This document shows, piece after piece, positions 49,221 through 61,050 of a stretch of 64,000 bases of DNA. Source of the DNA: Phyto melanocephala (taxonomy: Eukaryota; Arthropoda; Insecta; Diptera; Rhinophoridae). The notes under the pieces were generated by a model that was not told the origin of the DNA, searched no databases, and was given only the letters and a program-made list of their open reading frames with translations. The stretch is taken from contig OW799233.1 of the NCBI GenBank assembly GCA_941918925.1, positions 116,883,833 through 116,947,832 on the forward strand, read 5' to 3'. The first letter of the stretch is position 1, and each line of letters begins with the position of its first letter. The translations under genes were made by a program, and so were the position numbers.

Positions 49221-49745
49221 CAGTATAACCTCTCTAATCCGGGCAGATATAGTTTCACTCCTCGTTCGGATTACTGGATCGTCGGGACTACAGAAAAAAA
49301 AATTACGGGCCTTAAACTTAGGTACGTTTAGTTTTTTTATTACAAAATTTATTCAAATATATAGAAGAAAAAAAATTAATTTACAAAAAAAATATGCAAA
49401 TTAGGTTAGTTAAATAAAATTATAGATTGAAATACGAACTAATTTTTTTTGATACCATTTTTATTATGCAGTTTTTCTGCTTTGTTTTTAAATTCCTTTA
49501 AAAATAATATTTCCTTATCGGATGCATTTGTGCTGGGCCCCAAAAATTGCTCTTTCGAACAGATCAATAGCTTCTTTATTTGAAACTTTATCATGGACTT
49601 CCTGAATTTTCTCTTAAGAATTGTCTTGGATTTTCTCAATATTTAAACTAACGTACAATAACGAAAAAAACAAACAAACGCAAAACAAAAAAAATGTCCG
49701 GATTACAGAAATAAACTTTTCAAATAGACTACAGAGGTTATACTG
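49221..49745 (-). mobile_element. pogo/Tigger-like MITE, 525 bp
   Basis: The ends CAGTATAACCTCT are exact inverted repeats flanked by TA (49219-49220 and 49746-49747). Inner segments also pair (aatccgggc against gtccggatta). A minus-strand ORF (49639-49439: RKSKTILKRKFRKSMIKFQI and a Lys-rich end) may be the C-terminal tail of the former transposase, but no DDE motif remains. Confidence 0.8.
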
Positions 49746-50325
49746 TAAACATAAAAATAGATATTATTTTTTCAAATAAAGGTTTACTTAATTATTTTAA
49801 AATAATTCTATTACATTTGGAGTTGCATGGATTTACAAAAACTTTTAAGCCCAAAAAAATATTTATTTATGCTAAAGAATAATCATATTCCTTTGTATAC
49901 ACAAAAATTTATAACTATAAGTATTGTGTGTAAGTATGCATATCGAATATCATAGATGTCATATGTAACAAAACTAATAATTATTTGTTTGTTTGTATTC
50001 ATACTGTTTAATAATGTATAACATGCGTATAAACAAAAGCAATGTGAGATGATAAATAAATATTTAAAAAATGTGGGTCAGTAGAACACAAATTAAATAA
50101 GTTTAAAATATTTTATTTTGTACAAAATATATTTAATAAATATGAATCCTTTTTGTTTGCATACCCATGCCATAATACACATCAATACGTATACTTAGGC
50201 ATAAACGGCACTCCTTTTTATACCCTTATGTTTACACATACATAAATATGTATATGTATCAAGGGCTTTTATTATAACTTGGCAAAATTCCCAAATTAGT
50301 TTTACTATGACCATATCATTTAAAG

Positions 50326-50357
<32 letters not shown>

Positions 50358-50578
50358 TTATAATGACAACAATTTTGCTGCTTGTTTTATCTTTACACTT
50401 AAACAAATTATCTAGAACAAAATTTAAACTTAAAAGGTCACAGCAACAAAAAATCCACAAATTCTTAAATTTTCTGTTTATACAAATTGTCTGTATAATA
50501 TTAATTTCACAAACTCTATTTTTAGATAAATATGTCTTTAAATATTCTATTATTATAAGAGGTTCAATAAATTCTTTA

Positions 50579-51433
50579 TGTGGGTGGACCAAAAGTCGCG
50601 CCTGCGTGTAAAAATTGAATAACTTTTTTGTTTATTATTATTTTTTATTAAATTTTTTTTTTATTATAATATTATCTTTGTATGACCTAAATTTTAATTA
50701 TGAAAAATAATGTCAGAGAGATGACCACCATTTTCATCGATGCACAATTGGGCTCTTAAACAGGCGTTTTGCATAACTGCACGCAAGGTTTCAGGCTCTA
50801 TTGCCCTGATCTCAGCTTCAATGTTGTTCTTTAGCTGCTCTATAGTTTGAGGCTTGTTTACATACACTCGTTCTTTGAGATAACCGCATAGAAAATAATC
50901 AGGGGCAGTTAAATCCGGTGAACGTGCTGGCCAATTAAATTCTGAATTTTTCGAGAAAATTCGGTCGTCAAAAATTTCATTTAAAAGCGTCATTGTGGCA
51001 CGGGCCGTGTGTGCTGTTGCTCCATCCTTATTAAGCATAGCGCGATATCTGTCCCCATTCACCGTTACTGTATTACCAACTTCATCCTCGAAGAAGTAGG
51101 GCCCTATAACTCTTTCTGATGTCACTCCACACCATACTGTACACTTGAGGGGGTGTAATTGGCGCTGGTGAACAACTCTGGGATTTGTAGTACCCCAAAA
51201 TCGCATATTTTGTTTATTTACGTATCCATTTAGATGAAAATGTGCGTCAGTAAAATTGAGCGCCCATTGGAAAAGTAAAATTCTACCACTTTCGTTCGTT
51301 GCTCAGTCGTTAAATTTTGCATGGTGGTGTAAAACAAATCGATGAATAAAATCTGTAAAAAAAAAATAAAAATATTAATAAACAAAAAAGTTATGCAATT
51401 TTTACACGCAGGCGTGACTTTTGGTCCACCCTG
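50579..51433 (-). mobile_element. DD41D-type mariner with 45-bp TIRs, internally deleted
   Basis: The ends GGGTGGACCAAAAGTC continue as CGCCTGCGTGTAAAAATTG at the left and nearly the same at the right; TA lies outside each end. The minus strand starts MQNLTTEQRTKVVEFYFSNG, and a deletion follows. It resumes FHLNGYVNKQNMRFWG, VTVNGDRYRAML, a second small deletion, DGATAHTARATMTLLNEIFD and PDLTAPDYFLCGYL, ending at 50694. 41 residues separate the second and third catalytic Asp in the open frame. Non-autonomous. Confidence 0.88.
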
Positions 51434-51541
51434 TATATAAAATGTTAAAAAAATTCGGTTAAAAACTTTCGTTTATCTAGTAGAGTATCTTTTTTAAAAT
51501 TCTCTTGCCCACTCTAATGGACGTACAAATAATGTTGGTTC

Positions 51542-51722
51542 CATGGTGTAATTACATAAAGTAAGCGTACAGGAGAGCATTTTTTGGCTCTCTTTTTTTA
51601 TATGTAGAGTTTGACAATTCTTGGCACTGGAATCTCTTTTTTATATATGAAGTTTGACAAACATTGGGACACAAAAAAATAATCAGCTGGGGTGGCACCG
51701 CCAACTGTATAAGTGTACCCTG
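51542..51722. mobile_element. P-element-like MITE, second copy
   Basis: An inverted relative of 10643-10827. It starts CATGGTGTAATTACATAAAG and ends ATAAGTGTACCCTG. The flanks GTTGGTTC (51534-51541) and GTTAGTTC (51723-51730) are an 8-bp duplication with one change. The interior shares 'aggagagc', 'gagtttgacaatt' and 'aatcagctggggtggc' with copy 1. Confidence 0.8.
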
Positions 51723-52535
51723 GTTAGTTCATTGTTTACATTGTTAAAAACATTGTTGGACTCAAACTAATGCACCACACTGAGAGTAATTCTCTCACTG
51801 GAAGATTATGGCGATGGTATATTAGGCAAAGCACGCGATACGTTGATCGTTTTGATAAAACAATTTTATCATTTACACGTGTTGTTTATGGCAATATGAT
51901 AAAACAAACTGAATAAATGGAAGCAAATTCGACAGATGTAGGTTCAACAATATAACTCGCTATTGAAAGACCTATTATTTATAGACAAGTATCGACACAT
52001 TTTCATTTAATACCAACTTGTTCCTGCGACTTGGTCCGAGTAGTTATAGCCATTAAAGGTAGCGTATGTTATAATCTAGAATGCTATACGTCTTTGTAAC
52101 AAACTTCATTTAGTTCCGTTCAGCCCTTTTTTGCGCTTTTGATTAACAAAAATCCAAACATTCGCACTTATAATATTAGTAGGAGTACATGCTTTGTTGT
52201 ATTTTTACATCATTCTTATCTCTTATTAGGAAAAATGAGTAGTGAAAATAAGCCAGTGTTTAAAAAATGTAGTTCTTCAAGTTTCCCCTAAAATTTTCTC
52301 ATACTTAGAAAAATTGAGAAGTGTAAATTAGGCAATATATATTAAAACTTAAATTTTTCGAGTTTTCCCAGGAATTGTTTAATTTTTTTACAAACTTTCT
52401 CCTGAGAATTTCGAATCGAATAAAAAAGTAATCAGCCAAATCGCTTTAGTCGCTCTCATACATATATGCTCATATAGATAAGATATAATTTTCGTATAAT
52501 AAAATTTTTGAAATTTTTTTTTTACTTTAGAACTA

Positions 52536-53690
52536 GGGTGATCGATTATTCGACATTTTTAGGAAACCGGTTTTCAAATAGTTTGAAATTTAGAATTAAA
52601 AAAAACCGGTTGCTCTTTTAAAAATGTATAAAAAACCGGTTAACCGGTCGAATACATAAAATATAATTTTTTCTTATACCCATGACAGAGGTATATAAAC
52701 TAGTTTGTTCTATGGTTAAACTGAATTTTAAGTTGACACACATTCAATGGCATTATAAAATGCCGTTATTTAAAATAAAGACACTTTTTACCTAAAAGTG
52801 ACCGAAAAGTCAAGTTTATACTTTAGTTACTTTTAACTTTTAAGGTTAGGTTTATACATTTAAAAATGCCATTGTTTGTCTACATGAAACAAAATATGGC
52901 AACTAAATTGTGATTTATATATTTTTCTCTACTTCGAACTTTTTAATTTTTTATATTTTAAGTTTTAATTTTTTAATATTAGTGACGCAAAACAGTAAAT
53001 AAATCATCAAAAATTTTATTTTGTTAAAAGTAATCAGTATTTGCTCTGGTACTGCCATATTAAAGAAAAAAAAACTTTGTTGAAATAATGAAAAATATTA
53101 AAGTCACTTCATTGCTCACGGTAGTCAAATTTACCTTTTATTAACATTAACTTTATAGGCAAGTTGTAATAATCACCCTTTTTGTGCCAAACTATTTTAG
53201 TATACAAGTCATATGTTATCAGAGATATTAGCTATGGGTAGTATATAGTACAAGTCTCTAGATTTCGTATAAGCAAAATATTATGAAATTCGAAAACAAG
53301 ATAAAAAATTATTGCAAAGTACAATTATTTGGTCAGAAAACTTAACTGAACAGCTGATTATTACAGCATATTATAAGCGCAACAACGTAAAAAATACCTG
53401 CTCTCCATTTAAAACAAATAATATTCAAGCCTAATTAATTTTCTTATATTATATTTGTTTGTGAAACAACAAATAAATTGCTTACAATATTATGGAAGAG
53501 TATTTAATAAATTTTCCGAATTTTTGGAAATTTTTTGAGTAATAAATATACATAGTTGAAAAACCCGACTTCTGCAATTAAAAAAACCGGTGTATTCGAC
53601 ATTCGAAAAATTTACATTTGGAAAAAAACCGCCAGCTGAAAGAGTAAAAAACCGGGTTTTCAACCGGTTGTAAAACCGAATCGATCACCC
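52536..53690. mobile_element. TIR element of the 'aaaccggt' family, copy 2
   Basis: The ends GGGTGATCGATT and AATCGATCACCC are inverted, flanked by TA on both sides (52534-52535 and 53691-53692). Repeated AAACCGGTT-type boxes lie near both ends (52570-52645 and 53585-53675). The 1155-bp interior is AT-rich without a recognisable transposase. A shorter relative lies at 28561-29262. Confidence 0.75.
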
Positions 53691-54284
53691 TATTTAGAAC
53701 GTGTTAAATAAGAATGTAAAAATTTACAAGTTTTTGATTAATCTTATTCTTAAAATTTTTTATTAAAATCTCTATTCTTAGACAAGTTTTTTTAAATATT
53801 TAATTCTATACGTGTATTTAACTTAAATCTGTATTCTTAAATAATAAAAAAAAGAAGTTATTTATTTTTCCAGTTGATTTTTTTTTTAAATTTTCTTATT
53901 CTCACCTATTTAAAGATATAAGGATCAACATTGATTAATATTCTAACTCGACTAAGAGATGCCCATTATAGAACTTATGGACATCAAAATTCTGTTTTAC
54001 ATGACTAGTCCATGTTAAACTCCGTTCGCAATTTTTTTTTTTTTGATTTATAATGTAATAAGTAAGTACTTCTTTGAAGATACACACACAATACAATTTC
54101 TTGTTGCGAAACGTGTTTAGATGCCAAATTGTAAGTAGTGAAGAACTGTTTTTTAGTACCTTCAACTCATTATAAAATTCTTAAAATTTTTATTTATTTA
54201 AAATTTTTTCGATGTCTTGCTTCAAGTTTTAAATTTAATTTTTGCTGGAGTTAACATTTAATCACAATAAAGCTCTCATATTTT

Positions 54285-55121
54285 TATACCCTTCACAAAA
54301 GGTGTAAAAGTATATATAGGTTTGTCATTCCATGTGAAATTTCTACAGTATTCGTATAAAGTGTATATTTTTAAAAAGCTTATGACTAGAGAAATCAATT
54401 GAGCAACGTCCGTCTGTCCGTGTGAGTGTTGAAATCAATTTTTTTAATCCCTCTGATATTGCCAGACTCGTGTGTGGTATTTAAATATCAGAAATATTGG
54501 AAAGCAGGTATTAAAAATCAGAAAAATCAATCAATAAGCAACTGAGATATAAACCAAGTTCACAGCGTTTTTTTCACAATACATCCATACAATCGTGGTG
54601 TACTGGTTGGACCAAAGATGGTTTCGAATCCCGGCTAAAACAACAAAATGTTTTCATATTTTTTATACATACATTAACTTATTTAATAGTATTACGATGG
54701 AATGTTTTTCAGCAGGCAAAATTTAATAGAGAATATTAAAACTTATATTCATACGTATTTTCATATTAATGAGAAGAAAATTGTGTAAAAGCTTAACCCC
54801 CATAATATTGGTATCAAATGAAAAAGCTCAACAGGTATAAGAAGTTAAAATCCGAGATGGCCTCCTAAACAAAATGGCGGATATTTTTTTTCTCAACCCA
54901 ATAAATATAAGTATCATAAAAGGGCTTGACTAGTAGAATACAGTTAACTATGTAAAAATATAAAATCGAATATGGTGTCGAAAATAATAATGATAAAATG
55001 GCGTTAAACATTAAATCTAAAATCTAGGTTAAGGTACGCTATGGTCTCTGTACCTATGTACAAGATGGTGAAGTGTATTATCAGATTCATCACGGCCGCA
55101 TATAGCATTCTTACTGGTTTG
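54285..55121 (-). repeat. 0.8-kb repeat family, diverged copy C
   Basis: Inverted: TATACCCTTCAC, 'tataggtttgtcattccat', the cgtccgtctgtccg block, then GTACTGGTTGGAC and GGTTTCGAATCCCGGC (the best-preserved tRNA-like T-arm in the window). Next comes the 'ggcttgactagtagaata' subfamily block and an end CACGGCCGCATATAGC. The A/T tract is much shorter than in copies A, B and D. Confidence 0.8.
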
Positions 55122-56600
55122 TAATTTTTAATTAACCTAATTTATACGGTTTGTTTTAATTACAACTACATAAGTACTATAACTTTAACTAAATTCAAAT
55201 TGGTATGTCCCTTAAGTAGAATATCTGTCTGTCTGTCATTCCATGTCATTGTTTATTATGCATTAGTCCGTCCGCTCGTCCGTTTTTGTCTTTTAGTTAC
55301 TGCCCTCTTCGTTTGAATTCTAATGTTTTGGATTGTTTTCTTCTTGCTATTGTTTTTTCGAGTAAAAACTTAGTGTGCGTTTTACTAATTAAAAACTAAA
55401 ATAAACCGCAGTAGTAACATCAGTGCGGCATACTTTTACTTTATATGTAGCTTCTGTTCTTTTTTTGTCTGCTTTTGACGCTGTATATTACTTATTACAT
55501 CAACACGTTTAGAGTGAAATTCTATGATGAAAAATTAGCATTTGTTAAATTTACAAACTACCACATAAGTTGTATGTTGTTAGATTTTACTATAGTTGTA
55601 CAAAAGTTGTAAGTTTATTGTCTATTACTGACGCGGATCCAGTTTACGCTGGATTTCTTATTTGAATATAGAAATGAATTGCTTGTTTCATCGCTGCAAA
55701 TCTAGTGCTCATTAAAATATTTGAATATATTCTTTTATTTGGTTCTTTAGGTGTTTAATAGTTTAATAGTCTATATACCATCAACCTGCATCCGCGCTTA
55801 CTCTATTAATATTTTAGACAAAATAAGCAACTATTTTAGCTAAGTATGTACATTCATACTTACATTTATTTACTGATTGTCGTTTAAATGCAGGAGGTTT
55901 AGAAAAGTACTATTACAGTTTTTTTTCAATGTGTTAAAGTGGATTTCTTACAACATACAACTTATAAAATATGTTGTAAGCGGAATATTTGTGTTAATGC
56001 CAACCAATGACTGACTTCTTAGCTTTATATGGATAAAAAAAACTCAAAAAGTCAAAAGCTATTCAAGCGTTACATGACGGTCTTTAATTAATGTAAGTTG
56101 ATATTTTGAAGTGTGCTTAACTGTGTAACACTTGACTTTATTAAAGTATTGCTGTGGAACGGTTATGGATTTGTATATATATTTTTTTAATTAACCAATT
56201 TCGTCAAAGACAAAATATGGCAATGTAATAAATATACATATTTTAAATTTAAGCAATTTATTACTTATACATACATAAGTACTTGTGTAAGAATTTTTAA
56301 ATTTCATATTTTTCCTTTATTCTTAAAAATGTCAGTAAAAAAAAATTCAAGAAAGCGAATTGACTTTTTTATATTTTTAAAGAACCAAATTAAAAGTGTA
56401 TTATAATTTTTGAGTTCAAAAAAAAATTGTAGTACTACTTTAGGTGATAATTTTATAATTAATTGATTTAATCTAATATCAGCTTCCCTTAAATTTAGCC
56501 TGCCGGTCCCAAGCCCGAAGAAAGAAGGAGTTTTTAGGGAACGGGGTAATCCTAACACACTGTGCAGTAGATTCGCAGATTTCTGTATACAATCCGTTTC
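55122..56600. other. AT-rich DNA without recognised genes
   Basis: No supported ORF. 55200-55330 has several CTGTCTGTCTGTC and GTCCGTCCG runs of simple-sequence type. Nothing else noted. Confidence 0.4.
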
Positions 56601-56614
56601 ATATTTATAACCTA

Positions 56615-57490
56615 CTAGCTAAGCCCGGCGAGCGTTTCTACACCCCTTAATGAATAAAAATGCATTCTGAATTTTAATTGAATATCAAGTTCAAGTAGCT
56701 GAAAATTATTACTTTTTTTATGGGCGTGGCACTGCCCACTTTTCTAATCACGAAATTATAGTCATGACAGCTTAATATGTGTGCATATTTTCGGAAAAAT
56801 CGGTCCAGTGCAAATACCTCAAAATTATAACTTTTTTTATAGGCGTGTCCCTGCCCACTTTTCTAATCACGAAATTATATAGTCATGACAGCTCAATATG
56901 TGTGCAAAGTTTCAGAAAAATTGGTCAAGTGAAAGTAGTTAAAATGGTAACTTATTTCTTAAGGGCTTGGCACTGCCCACTTTTCTAGTCACGAAATTGT
57001 ATATTCATGAGAGTTCAATATGTGTGTGCAAAGTTTCAAAAAAATCGGTGAAGTTCAAGTAGCTGAAAATGATAACTTTTTTTATGGGCGTGGCACTGCC
57101 CACATTTCTAATCACACAATTATAAAGTCACGATAGCTCAATATGTGTGCAAAGTTTCAGAAAAATCGGTCCAGTGCAAGTAGCTAAAAAATATAACTAA
57201 TTTTTATGGGATTGGCTCCGCCCACTTTTCTAATCAAGAAATTGTATAGTTATGACAACTCAATATGTGTGCAAAGTTTCACGAAAATTAGTCCAGAGCA
57301 AGTACTTAAAAATTATAACAAATTTTTATAGGCGTGGCTCCGCCCATTTTTTGCTACCCATAAACACTCCCTGGAATGTGTAAAACAACTTGCCAAAGTT
57401 TGAGCCCGATCGGTTTTACAGTTTCGGAGTCTATAGCTAACATACACACACAAACACACACACAGAGTTTCACTTTTATATATATAGATT
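56615..57490. repeat. Tandem array of ~125-bp units with retroelement-like ends
   Basis: About six units, each with GGGCGTGGCACTGCCCACTT, 'taatcacgaaatta', 'tcatgacagctcaatatgtg' and 'aagtttcagaaaaat'. The left border is CTAGCTAAGCCCGGCGAGCG and the right one ends in CACACACA then TTTCACTTTTATATATATAG plus ATT. Such borders and a 'tatatatagatt' tail occur in common insect repeats, possibly non-LTR derived. It shares the GGGCGTGGCAC core with the array at 1-600 but has a different period and sequence. Confidence 0.8.
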
Positions 57491-59377
57491 GCTTGTTTTG
57501 TGCGCTATTATCCTAATTTCAAAAACTCTAAACTTTATGAACTACATATGTCCTGAAATAGAAATTTTTCCAAAACCCTTTTTTCTCTGAGTTTTATATT
57601 TATTAAAAAAAAAAAAACACATATCTTACTTTCAATTTAATTACATAAAGTAATCTTTTGTGCATAGAACTGATTAAGTTTTTGTTCTTCAACGTCACAT
57701 TAACGTATATTGAACAAATATACTCCACAAATTTCCTATGGTGCTTAGGTATTATATTCAATGAATATCAAATTGTCATTGGGGTTGCTTCTTAAAAATG
57801 AAACCAAATTGCATCACAATACTGCAGTATAATCAGAACTGTTAATTCTTGATGATATGAATTAATTTTCCAGCGCACCTGCTAAAGGAAACACACTTCA
57901 TGACATTACTCCTACCAAAATTACGTGTGAGAAGTATCCATATGTATACTTAACGTAAATCGTATTTTTTTGTTTGAATGGGTATAAATTTAAAAAAATG
58001 TTAAATATATTTATAGTAATTTAATGCAGTTTAATGCCTTAAGCTTTTAATAACAATTTCTCATAATTAAAAAGTCGTTACTAAAAGTGCAATTAATTTA
58101 GAGGTTTTTGTTGCAATTTTAACAAAACTTCTCATTTCAAGCCTTATTATTTGTTGTTGCATATAAAGATACATAAATTAAGCAAAAACGCAAACCATAA
58201 TCTCTACTCTAAAACAATTAGCCTAATTCAAACTCCTCTTCATTTACATATGTACGTTTATATGTATACACACATACGTATGTATGTGTGCACAATATTT
58301 AAACTTTGCCGAAAGGTTAAGTTCTAACGGCTTACACACTCCGCATACCGCACAGCAGCACTGAGTGAGTGCCTCCAGTATTAATTGCATAAGTTTTATT
58401 CTTTTCTTTTTTTTTTGTTTTTCAATTTTTCCCCATTTTTCTGAAGAGGCAATTACAAAATGGTTTTTAATTCTAGATTTCCCTACCACTTAGTTTATGC
58501 TACTTTCTAAAAAATGTTAAATAAAAAATTGCAAAAAAAAATAGTAGTGTTAAAACTATTCATGTGTTTGTGCGGATGAGTTTTTAGTACGAGTGGAATT
58601 GCTTTTACAATTTATGACAACTTGAAAGAGCAAGTGGCAGTTGTGCGCCACTTGGAACACATGAATATAACCAGCATAAAAACTATATAATAAATAGGTC
58701 AGTCACAGTGTCGTTTTACAATAATATACTAAAAAAAATAAGAACAAACAGAATAAAAAAATAAAAGAATAATGTTAAAGAAAAAAATATTGAAAGCATA
58801 ATACAAATGTATGAATGAATGAACATATTCGTAGAATATAAGTACAATGTGCATATAGAGTAAAAGAGTCTTATAGTATTTAAATGTTTACAATTTACTT
58901 TATCCCCTTAACAGAACAACCACACGTTTCCTAGTAGAATTTTTATTTAAATGCACTTCTACTATTTAGTGTACGTATAAGTGTGTGTAGATATTTAAAT
59001 AAGTACCCAGTTGGCAACGTTTTTGTAAACGACGTAATATTGAATGATTTCTTTCAAGACATTTTGCAAGTCTGCATGCATGAAATTTTTCACTAAATTT
59101 TTGGGTAACGATAATATAATGGAAACATACGTTGACGACCATGACTTAAATGTACAATGTCGTATAATATCGTCTATTAAAGTAATTTGAGGACAAGATG
59201 GGCGACATAGTCTTCAAACTATTCGTGTGTGTACAAAATTGAACATTAAAAATATCGCCACTTGGAAACTGAAAAATAAAACAATCATTATTGTTTAGTT
59301 AAATATTAAAAATTAAATATTGAATTGAAAAATTCAAAGAATATCTAAAACGAATATCCTAAATAATTATAGACATA
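57491..59377. other. AT-rich DNA, no gene recognised
   Basis: Low-complexity sequence. A short inverted segment (gacatagtcttc near 59205 versus gacatgtcgctcatatggtc near 59640) surrounds the SINE insertion site and may mark an older host repeat also seen near 3150-3260. Confidence 0.35.
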
Positions 59378-59416
59378 CATATGTACAGATATACTAGTCG
59401 ACGACGAGATAAGCGA

Positions 59417-59600
59417 TGGACTAGTCAGCAGTGTGCTGTTCTGCTAGTTTGGGGGTTGCGGGTTCGATTCCCGCCGGAGACTCTGGACTTGTCTGCTTCC
59501 TTTCTATTCTATTCTTACTTTTCTATTCAGGTATCACAAAGGGATCAATATAATGGACCCAAGTGAGCTGCACAACAGCAGTTCTACCTAACCTAACCTA
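59417..59600 (+). mobile_element. tRNA-derived SINE, copy 2, 39-bp duplication
   Basis: A 5'-shortened relative of 26976-27179 (lacks the first 8 bases). TGGACTAGTCAGCAGTGTGC, B box GGTTCGATTCCCG, the shared body and a CTACCTAACCTAACCTA tail. The target duplication is unusually long: 59378-59416 and 59601-59639 are 39 bp each with two mismatches, starting CATATGTACAGATATACT and ending GACGACGAGATAAGCGA. Confidence 0.88.
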
Positions 59601-60189
59601 CATATGTACAGATATACTCGCCGACGACGAGATAAGCGACATGTCGCTCATATGGTCTTGTGTAATCTCCTGGCTATTTGTTTGAAAATTTTGTCCACGA
59701 TTTAGTTGAGCTGTTGTCAATATGTCTTAAACGACTTAACATTGTCTGATGCCCATCGTTGAGAATGTCTTAAATATGTGGTCAGCTGGGCAAATATGTA
59801 TGTTTGTTATTATTTATAATGTGCTTTTAATGTCACTTGCTCGTTTTATATGTTTTATGATTAATGACTAAGCATATGAATGCTTATGTATGCACATAAT
59901 TTAAAGGATATAAAAAGTGTTAAAAGTAGGAAAATTCGCTTAAAATTGATAATAAAATTAAGTGATATTCAACTTAATTCTGTGCTAAAGTAATAATTTG
60001 TATACTCACCCTCTACAACTAGAAAAGTTATTATGCGTTGTGCTGAAGCAAAATATACTTTGTCACACATCCGTTACCGATCTACTTATTATAACTTTCT
60101 GAGTTGAATAAGCAACGTAAGTGCACAACGGGTGCTTAAGAGTTACATCAGTATCTTTACTGTCGGTCATAAAAACTCTCTTTGGTGCT

Positions 60190-60510
60190 ATTCTTAAGCT
60201 CAATAGGTCTGCTTCTAAAAATGAGGTAACGCTAATGTAGGATAAGGGACACCTGGTCAAAGCTGGTAATAAAGCGGTGAACAAAGTTACGAAAAGACAT
60301 CATTATTCAGAGAATTGCTCTTAGTGAGGTTAGTGCGGGCAAAGGCTTTTTAATGAGTATATTTCCTAAACCAGTAAAGATAAATGGAGGGATCTACTTT
60401 TAGACACGCTCGTAAGGTGCTCAAGAGTCTCGTGGCAGAAGTGCAGTAAAGGTTCTCAGATGCAATCGCAGTACGATAAGCTAGACAACTGCCTTGGTTA
60501 CTTAATGCGG
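60190..60510 (+). pseudogene. Degraded non-LTR RNase H fragment
   Basis: The plus strand reads LNRSASKNEVTLM, stop, DKGHLVKAGN, matching the RNase H segment at 42560-42640. Further on, SAVKVLRCN and TTALVT match the following domain of the same element. Many stops and frameshifts: an older copy of the family at 41900-42690 in the opposite orientation. Confidence 0.6.
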
Positions 60511-60714
60511 AAACTTAAAAAATCATTTGAAAAATAAGCAAATCGAGAATGATGAAGTTTAATGAATGTGCCCGGAGGATGCACAAATATTATCTACCCA
60601 GCAAATACGATGGTTTAATCTCCAATTAATAGTGATATAAAATCGAAACTTCTCTTAATATTGCTTAATATAAATTTAAGATTATTCAGAATTCTTAACA
60701 AAATAAAAAATGTG

Positions 60715-60815
60715 TTTTTAATTTAAATAAGTTTTGAGTCGCAAACAAAAATTGTAGAGATTGCACACGAAATGACAGACCTATATATACCCTTACACTC
60801 TGTGGCAGGTATAAT
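60715..60815 (+). repeat. 3' remnant of 0.8-kb repeat family
   Basis: Only 'aaattgtagagattgcacac', 'gaaatgacagacctatatat' and ACCCTTACACTC with GGCAGGTATAA remain. This is the terminal 90 bp of the family. Confidence 0.55.
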
Positions 60816-60827
60816 TATCGACCTATA

Positions 60828-61050
60828 CTGCTCACCGTTTACGCAATGACTTGGCCAACATCATTCTCGAAAAAAAAATATAAACTAATGACACTGCCAG
60901 TCAAAACTTCACGCCAAACAGTGACTTACATTGAACGCTCTTAGATCTCATGTAAATTGGTGTCGTCTGAAATTCGACAATTTTGTTTGTAAGGCCTCAT
61001 CGCTGACGGTGACTTTTAATAAAATGTTGCCTGAACAAATCATAACATTT
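60828..61050 (-). pseudogene. Degraded mariner fragment
   Basis: The minus strand has VTVSDEALQTKLSNF near 61010-60950 (first-Asp block FSDEA region) and FFENDVGQVIA near 60880, matching the FFEDEVGNTVTVNG stretch of the 50579 element. Stops and frameshifts throughout; no ends found. Confidence 0.5.

Noticed and set aside
56304..56558. 84-codon minus-strand ORF next to the 125-bp array
   Set aside because: Low-complexity Phe/Lys/Asn content and no homologous motif; likely chance in AT-rich DNA.
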